From Zygosaccharomyces rouxii (Eukaryota; Ascomycota; Saccharomycetes; Saccharomycetales; Saccharomycetaceae), in assembly GCF_000026365.1 (NCBI RefSeq), contig NC_012993.1, positions 620,001 through 684,000 on the forward strand: a stretch of 64,000 nucleotides of DNA. The letters run 5' to 3'. Below are positions 58,842 to 64,000 of this stretch, one piece after another (position 1 is the first letter of the stretch; the number at the start of each line of letters is the position of its first letter). The notes under the pieces are model-generated. The model searched no databases, was not told the origin of the DNA, and saw nothing but the letters and a program-made list of their open reading frames with translations. A program made the translations under genes and the position numbers.

Positions 58842-58914
58842 GTTCTAATAGTGTAGTGGCTATCACGTTGCCTTCACACGGCAAAGGTCCTGAGTTCGAA
58901 CCTCAGTTAGAACA
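58842..58914 (+). tRNA. tRNA-Val (anticodon CAC)
   Basis: The acceptor arms GTTCTAA (58842-58848) and TTAGAAC (58907-58913) pair perfectly, followed by discriminator A. The anticodon stem TTGCC/GGCAA surrounds the loop TTCACAC, with CAC at 58875-58877, reading GUG valine codons. The T arm TGAG-TTCGAAC-CTCA carries the B box. There is no intron. It is nearly the same as S. cerevisiae tRNA-Val(CAC), with compensating changes in the acceptor and T stems. Confidence 0.97.
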
Positions 58915-58915
58915 A

Positions 58916-58925
58916 TTTTTTTTTT
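58916..58925 (+). terminator. RNA polymerase III terminator
   Basis: A run of ten T starts two bases after the tRNA, the usual Pol III stop. Confidence 0.85.
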
Positions 58926-58955
58926 CAATTTTTTAAAATTGCCTCATTGAACAAG

Positions 58956-58984
58956 GCGATGAGATGAGATGAGAAGAGATGGGG
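58956..58984 (+). promoter_or_regulatory. PAC-like array between tRNA-Val and RAD2
   Basis: GCGATGAGATGAGATGAG, then a degenerate AGAGATGGGG. It lies 86 bases before the RAD2 ATG. PAC is not expected for a DNA-repair nuclease, so either the array has spread or RAD2 is drawn into growth control here. Confidence 0.6.
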
Positions 58985-59070
58985 ATAACAATACTAAGTA
59001 TAAACTTCAAGGTCTTTGAACCACTGTGATTCTGGAAGGAACAAGACCATTAAAACAGAGGAAAATATAA

Positions 59071-62000
59071 ATGGGTGTTCACTCATTTTGGGATGTAGTA
59101 GGGCCTACAGCTCGTCCTGTAAGGCTAGAATCACTTCAAGATAGGAAGATGGCAGTTGATGCGTCTATTTGGATCTATCAATTTTTGAAAGCCGTCAGAG
59201 ATCAAGAAGGTAATGCTCTAAAGCATTCACATATTGTTGGATTTTTCCGTAGAATTTGCAAGCTACTGTACTTTGGTATTAAGCCAGTATTCGTCTTTGA
59301 TGGGGGGGTTCCGGCGCTAAAGCAGGATACGATTCGCCAAAGGAAGGAGAGAAGGCAAGGGAAAAGGGAAAACGCAGCTGTAACTGCTAGGAAACTATTG
59401 GCCATTCAATTACAAAAGCAGCAAGAAGCATCAGAAAAGGATTTGAGTTCGAAAACGGCTAAAAAGCAGGATGATGAGAGGACAAGTGCAGAATTATTTA
59501 GACCACAAGATGAATGGCATTTGCCACAAATACCCGGTTTCAAATACGATTTAGATGATCAAAGAGTTGTGTCGGCCAGTAACTATGAAGAAGTGGTAAA
59601 TTCGATGGATGATGAATTAGAAGGTATTGATTTAGATTCCATAAATCCGAGCTCTCCAGAATTCGATGAACTGCCGAAATCTACACAGTATATGATTATT
59701 TCTAAGCTACGTCTAAGGTCCAGATTGAGGATGGGGTATACGAAGGAACAATTAGAACATCTTTTTCCTAACAGTATGGATTTTTCGAAATTTCAAATAG
59801 ATATGGTTCGAAGAAGAAATTTCTTTACCCAAAAATTGATGAATGTTACTGGTATACATGATGGTGGTGCTTCTAGATTAGATCAAGAAGTGGTAACTCG
59901 GATTTCTGGTCAGCTACACAAGGAATATAAATTGACTAAGACAGATAATGGTTGGGCCCTTGGGCTAGGTGAATTGGATGGTTCGGAATCTGATAAGGCT
60001 ATTGTATTGGATGATAAAGACGTTGAGACATTAAAATCATTTGGTCATAAAGTGACAACTGCATCTGAAGAGGAGGAAAATGAGGATGATTTTGAATGGG
60101 AGGATGTAGACGTGAAACCTCGGAATGATAAACCTGTGGAAGATTTTTCATTGAATGCTGCCAGGTTACCTCAGCTTAGCAGAGAATCGTCTACCGCTGG
60201 CGGAAAGTCGTTTCTAGATACAAGGCCATCACAGGCCTCACCTTTGAAGAAATCACACGGACCCACTAACGTAATTGAGTTAGACGAAGAAGAGGAAAAT
60301 GATGACGACTATAGAAAGCAGATTGAAGACATGGAGCTAATGGAAGCTCTGCAAAAATCCCAATTAGAGGAAAGGTTGAGAAGAGCTGCACAGGAGTCTG
60401 CTAAAGTAAGGGCTAGAGAGGCAAATTCTACTGATGAGAGGGATGAGGATGATGATGATGATAATTATTTGAAGCAAATTGAAGAAATTGAAACTATGGA
60501 AGCCATACAGAAATCGAGGATGGAGGAACGAGCCAGACAGGAACGTGAAAAGCAGGGACAAGAGAAGAATAATGCATGGGGGGAAGCTATGGAGAATAAT
60601 GCTAAGAGGCTTGCTGTTAACAAGCCGGCACTACCACAGGAACAATCTCCTCTTCCTCCTCCTCCCCCTCCTTCTACGACTACCTCTGTAAATGAAAATT
60701 TGCCCACAGAGAGCGAACAGAATTTGAATTTTATCGTAGGTAAGATACCAGATTTTGATTTGAGCAATGGCGGTTCGTTCTTATTCCAAGATACTAATGC
60801 AGCAGCAAAAGATTCCAAATCCAAGGATGAGGATAAGGATAAGGACAACGACAAGGACAAGAAGCCGCCTGCAGAGACGCCCACTTGGTTTCAAAATGGA
60901 ATTGGTCAAACCGCTAATCCCTTTACTTCTTCAAATTTTGTATATGATAAAGAGGTTTCTGAGCCAAATACTAACACTAGCACTACAGATGTTTTGCAAA
61001 GAGTAACAGGACTAGAAGATGGAAAAGAACTTGAAAATTTGGAGGAACCGGAGCAAGATGATGACATCCATGAGATTGGTGAGCTCCAGAAGGGTAATGA
61101 TGAGATGCCAGACGAGGAAAGACAAGCTGATGATTCTTTTTCGAGTGCTGAGCAGCCTGAATCTCAAGGCCCTAATAGAGCACCATTGGTATTTGATTAC
61201 GATTTTTCAGAGGACGATGAGGAAAACATTGCAGAAAATATGAGGAAAGAGGAGCAAGAGTTTAGTACATTTAAAAATGTCTTAAATAATCGAGTTGTTG
61301 ATAACGCGTTCATGGAAGATGAACTTTACGAGCAACAAACGAAGGACAAGAGAGATTCTGATGAAGTTACCGCTGATATGATTACGGATGTTCAGGATTT
61401 GCTTTCAAGGTTTGGAGTCCCCTACATTACAGCTCCTATGGAAGCAGAAGCTCAATGTGCCACATTGATGAGGGATCGTTTGGTAGACGGTGTTATAACA
61501 GATGATAGTGATGTGTTTTTATTTGGAGGTAATAAAGTTTACAAGAACATGTTTTCTGAAAGAAATTATGTGGAGTATTACGATGCAGAAAGTATTTATA
61601 AAAATTTGGGTCTTGACAGAAACGGAATGATCGAGTTGGCTCAACTTTTAGGTAGTGATTATACCAACGGTATTAAAGGAATGGGTCCAGTCTCGGGTAT
61701 GGAGGTCATTGCAGAATTTGGATCTTTGGAAGAATTCCGTAAATGGCATAATGAGGGCCAATTTGATAAGAAGAAACAGGAACAAGAAAATAAGTTTCAA
61801 AAGGACCTTAGAAGAAGACTGGTTAAAAATGAAGTCGTTCTAGATGAAAATTTCCCTAGTGAAACTGTTAAAAATGCATATTTGAATCCTGAAGTGGATA
61901 ACGATAAAACAGAATTCGTCTGGGGCACACCAGACTTAGACATGTTAAGATCATTTTTCAAGAGAAAAGTGGGTTGGCCACAAGAGAAGACTGATGAAGT

Positions 62001-62163
62001 ATTGGTACCATTGATTAGAGATATGAATAAACGCAAAAAATCTAAACAATCGACAATTACAGAATTCTTCCCAAGAGAATACATCCAAGGTCAAAGAAAT
62101 TTGAATTTGGGAAAAAGACTAAGCACTGCAAGCGGTAAATTGAAGAGAAGAAAATTGAAATAG
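59071..62163 (+). CDS. RAD2: Nucleotide-excision-repair 3' endonuclease Rad2 (XPG)
   Basis: A 1030-residue protein (S. cerevisiae 1031). Rad2 cuts the damaged strand 3' of the lesion during nucleotide excision repair. The N region holds D30 and D77 (VFDGGVP). The I region holds E791 and E793 (MEAEAQCA), D812 and D814 (DDSDVFLFG) and D863 (GSDYTNGIKGMGP), the metal ligands of the FEN1 superfamily, and a helix-two-turn-helix. The long acidic spacer contains two related helices (about 410-436 and 460-486) resembling ubiquitin-interacting motifs. A PIP-type box QSTITEFF (993-1000) precedes a basic C-terminal nuclear signal. The order with MTM1 matches YGR258C-YGR257C. Confidence 0.97.
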   Translation: MGVHSFWDVVGPTARPVRLESLQDRKMAVDASIWIYQFLKAVRDQEGNALKHSHIVGFFRRICKLLYFGIKPVFVFDGGVPALKQDTIRQRKERRQGKRENAAVTARKLLAIQLQKQQEASEKDLSSKTAKKQDDERTSAELFRPQDEWHLPQIPGFKYDLDDQRVVSASNYEEVVNSMDDELEGIDLDSINPSSPEFDELPKSTQYMIISKLRLRSRLRMGYTKEQLEHLFPNSMDFSKFQIDMVRRRNFFTQKLMNVTGIHDGGASRLDQEVVTRISGQLHKEYKLTKTDNGWALGLGELDGSESDKAIVLDDKDVETLKSFGHKVTTASEEEENEDDFEWEDVDVKPRNDKPVEDFSLNAARLPQLSRESSTAGGKSFLDTRPSQASPLKKSHGPTNVIELDEEEENDDDYRKQIEDMELMEALQKSQLEERLRRAAQESAKVRAREANSTDERDEDDDDDNYLKQIEEIETMEAIQKSRMEERARQEREKQGQEKNNAWGEAMENNAKRLAVNKPALPQEQSPLPPPPPPSTTTSVNENLPTESEQNLNFIVGKIPDFDLSNGGSFLFQDTNAAAKDSKSKDEDKDKDNDKDKKPPAETPTWFQNGIGQTANPFTSSNFVYDKEVSEPNTNTSTTDVLQRVTGLEDGKELENLEEPEQDDDIHEIGELQKGNDEMPDEERQADDSFSSAEQPESQGPNRAPLVFDYDFSEDDEENIAENMRKEEQEFSTFKNVLNNRVVDNAFMEDELYEQQTKDKRDSDEVTADMITDVQDLLSRFGVPYITAPMEAEAQCATLMRDRLVDGVITDDSDVFLFGGNKVYKNMFSERNYVEYYDAESIYKNLGLDRNGMIELAQLLGSDYTNGIKGMGPVSGMEVIAEFGSLEEFRKWHNEGQFDKKKQEQENKFQKDLRRRLVKNEVVLDENFPSETVKNAYLNPEVDNDKTEFVWGTPDLDMLRSFFKRKVGWPQEKTDEVLVPLIRDMNKRKKSKQSTITEFFPREYIQGQRNLNLGKRLSTASGKLKRRKLK

Positions 62164-62450
62164 ATATTTTATAAGTTTTTGTAATTGAAGCGGTCTCGAA
62201 CATGGCGCTTTCAAAATGTCAGCCTCGGGGTTCTTTTGTGTTATGAAAGTACAATTCCAAAAACAAAAGGTAAAATATTGGTGTTAAAAAAAAAAAGCTT
62301 TGGATATATTGAGTACTTATATAGACTTTACCTATTAGCATTAAACTATTTCGGAGGTGAATGTATATATTTTTTTATTTATTTGAATTTAGATAAAACT
62401 GAATTGGATTTATAAAATCCGATACCATCCATTTCAAAACCCATTCTATT

Positions 62451-63284
62451 ATGCCACAGAGGAGACATTCATCACAGACTAAATTACCATTCAGCGGAAA
62501 TGCTAAGATAAACGTTGAAAGTTGTCCCAATAGTTTTGTATTTGGTTCTGAACCAAGAGATAAAAGGAAAAGAACTCAAAAATACGAAAGTTCCCCAATT
62601 CCTCAGGTATCTTATGATGAGAAATCTACTTCAATCCCCATTCTAAACGTATCTAGAAACCATACGAATTCGCAGGGTCCTGAGTATCATATTCCTGTGA
62701 AATCAACCCCATCAGGGAAGGTAAAATCTTATTGTCAAGGTAGGGATAGCATGCTACAGCAGTATACATTTATGACATATTCTAGCGGTCCAATGCTTAA
62801 TTCTATGTATCAAAATTATAATCTCACGACCACAATGCCCTATCCAATGCACTATTCCAGCTATCCGATTAACATGCAACCATCACATAGCGCTAATCCA
62901 AATATTAATTTGAATATGAGTAAAGATCAATCTTCACAAACATTCCCATCATTTTTCAATCCAAGAACTGCTCATAATATGCCACACATGGAGAAGGTGA
63001 ATAGTTGGATTGAAAATATACCAGTTTTCCAAATCGATGAGCAAAATTGGAAATCGGAATGTTACGACAGTAGTTTCGCCATTGATTGGGAAGAAGAAGA
63101 ATTCGAAGATCCGCTATTGGCGGAAAGTAATAAAATATCATTTGCAACTCATGATGAATTGTTATTTTTGCAAGCTAAAAAATTCGAAACTGCCATTAGA
63201 AAATTGTACAGATTGGAAAACGAACCCAGTCCAACTAAAACAGACTTTTTAGTAGATACTGAATCCTTTACAGATTATTTGTAG
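62451..63284 (+). CDS. Unknown protein, candidate Pfs1/Ady1
   Basis: A 277-residue protein starting at ATG 62451 with no domain I recognise. It is Ser/Pro/Tyr/Met-rich in the middle (residues about 100-165). The most protein-like part is the last 100 residues: NSWIENIPVFQIDEQNW, SSFAIDWEEEEFEDPLL, and DELLFLQAKKFETAIRKL. No membrane segment. Position gives the best clue. In S. cerevisiae KOG1 (YHR186C) is followed on the same strand by PFS1/ADY1 (YHR185C, about 237 residues), which acts in prospore membrane formation, and the sister region has RAD2 then MTM1. In a pre-duplication order PFS1 would sit here on this strand. I could not confirm sequence similarity from memory. Confidence 0.6.
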   Translation: MPQRRHSSQTKLPFSGNAKINVESCPNSFVFGSEPRDKRKRTQKYESSPIPQVSYDEKSTSIPILNVSRNHTNSQGPEYHIPVKSTPSGKVKSYCQGRDSMLQQYTFMTYSSGPMLNSMYQNYNLTTTMPYPMHYSSYPINMQPSHSANPNINLNMSKDQSSQTFPSFFNPRTAHNMPHMEKVNSWIENIPVFQIDEQNWKSECYDSSFAIDWEEEEFEDPLLAESNKISFATHDELLFLQAKKFETAIRKLYRLENEPSPTKTDFLVDTESFTDYL

Positions 63285-63497
63285 CTCCAATATATTTTTA
63301 TTTTATTTTATTTCTTAGACTTACTTTTATGCCAGGTTAGTGTGACACTTTGCTGGCATCGTAGATTACGGCATCCGGGGTGCTATTGTCCACATTTACC
63401 ACCAGTTACTCATATAGATCCTTCGAAACTATAGAGAGTTTTAATAACACTGAAAGAATTACGATATCCGTCGTGTTCCAGTCTCCCTTTGTTGAAT

Positions 63498-64000
63498 ATG
63501 GGCTCTAATGAATCCCAATGTAATTTGAGCCTAAAGGAGCGGATGCTCAGTGCTGGTGTAGGTTCACTACTTACATCATTAATACTGACACCAATGGATG
63601 TGGTCAGGATTCGATTACAACAGCAAGACTTACTGCCGAACTGTTCATGCCCATCAAATACAGACGCTAAAGTTCCCATTACGCATACGAATACTGGTAC
63701 TGTATTTTGGCAAGATTCATGTTTCCAAGATCTAACATGTAAGAATTCAAGAATACGATTTAATGGTACTATGGAAGCATTTACAATGATTGCCAAGAAT
63801 GAAGGATTGACAAGTCTTTGGAGTGGTATCTCCATATCGCTTTTAATGGCCATACCTGCAAACGTAGTTTATTTTACAGGATATGAATACTTGAGAGATA
63901 CATCACCTTTAAACGAAAAGCATCCAGGTTTAAATCCATTATTATGTGGCGCATTTGCTAGAGTAATTGCTGCAACTACTATAGCACCGTTGGAATTAAT
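63498..64000 (+). CDS. MTM1: Mitochondrial carrier Mtm1 (partial)
   Basis: The gene starts at ATG 63498 and runs off the window after about 167 codons. It matches yeast Mtm1 (366 residues), an inner-membrane carrier for pyridoxal phosphate that is needed for manganese superoxide dismutase activity. The N-terminus (LKERMLSAGVGSLLTSLILT) starts the first carrier repeat, with the signature PMDVVRIRLQQQ (Px[DE]xx[RK]x[RK]). A Cys-bearing insert NCSCPSN follows. Next come SLWSGISISLLMAIPANVVYF and ALATT-type GAFARVIAATTIAPLE, the second repeat's start. The match to the yeast protein in order and sequence is close. It follows RAD2 in the YGR258C-YGR257C order. Confidence 0.94.
   Translation, partial: MGSNESQCNLSLKERMLSAGVGSLLTSLILTPMDVVRIRLQQQDLLPNCSCPSNTDAKVPITHTNTGTVFWQDSCFQDLTCKNSRIRFNGTMEAFTMIAKNEGLTSLWSGISISLLMAIPANVVYFTGYEYLRDTSPLNEKHPGLNPLLCGAFARVIAATTIAPLEL

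Larger units (their letters stand above)
58655..59070. other. Intergenic region with tRNA gene and RAD2 promoter
   Basis: 416 bases: KOG1 3' region with AT repeats (58685-58705), the tRNA-Val gene, its T-run, then a PAC-like array (58956-58984) before RAD2. No retrotransposon long terminal repeat was recognised beside the tRNA. Confidence 0.7.

Overview
This window is a gene-dense yeast nuclear chromosome segment of the budding-yeast family Saccharomycetaceae. It holds 31 protein genes (two of them cut by the window edges), one tRNA gene and one decayed gene. Almost every protein is recognisable from Saccharomyces cerevisiae at near-equal length. Only one gene, GOT1, shows an intron. Reb1, PAC/RRPE, Cbf1-type and MCB sequence motifs occur in promoters, and the single tRNA is a Val-CAC followed by a T-run. 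The gene order says more than any single gene. Genes that sit on two different S. cerevisiae chromosomes (the YMR288-300 stretch of XIII and the YGR257-276 stretch of VII, then YHR186-188 of VIII with VII) are interleaved here in one row, with every strand agreeing with a single unrearranged orientation. That is the pattern of a lineage that split off before the whole-genome duplication. I favour the Zygosaccharomyces/Torulaspora group, from general impression only; the species is not proven.

Layout: 1-4.3 kb, end of ADE4, DYN3, RNH70 and RTT102 (with a 12-bp tandem repeat). 4.5-15 kb, TAF1, LIP1, PRC1, a long divergent promoter, LCB1, a YMR295C-like gene and EFG1. 15-28.2 kb, SLH1, JNM1, HER2 and YTA7. 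28.5-31.6 kb, intron-containing GOT1, a decayed formate dehydrogenase gene and HUA1. 31.7-45 kb, FOL2, TDA1, a PhoD-like gene (YGR266W), HAS1, MES1, SAY1, BUD32 and ABZ2. 45-58.7 kb, APL6, HSH155, GPI16, ELP5/IKI1 and KOG1. 58.8-64 kb, tRNA-Val, RAD2, a small gene that position suggests is PFS1/ADY1, and the start of MTM1.

Neighbours are not operons; they are separate housekeeping genes. Some shared themes recur: LIP1 and LCB1 both act in sphingolipid synthesis (ceramide synthase and serine palmitoyltransferase); DYN3 and JNM1 belong to dynein/dynactin; RNH70, EFG1 and HAS1 are ribosome-biogenesis genes, and two of these plus BUD32 and RAD2 carry expanded GATGA (PAC-type) arrays upstream; FOL2 and ABZ2 both serve folate synthesis.

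The items most worth a second look are the formate dehydrogenase relic at 29581-30503, the perfect 20-bp palindrome with a Cbf1 core and a Met31/32-type core upstream of MES1, the expanded PAC arrays, the duplicated UIM-like helices in RAD2, and the candidate PFS1. I found no sign of a wholly new system: no CRISPR, transposon, centromere or viral insertion. Start codons were checked by eye. Six proposed longer starts (LCB1, JNM1, YTA7, HUA1, TDA1, ABZ2) begin at TTG or GTG and were shortened to the first ATG.
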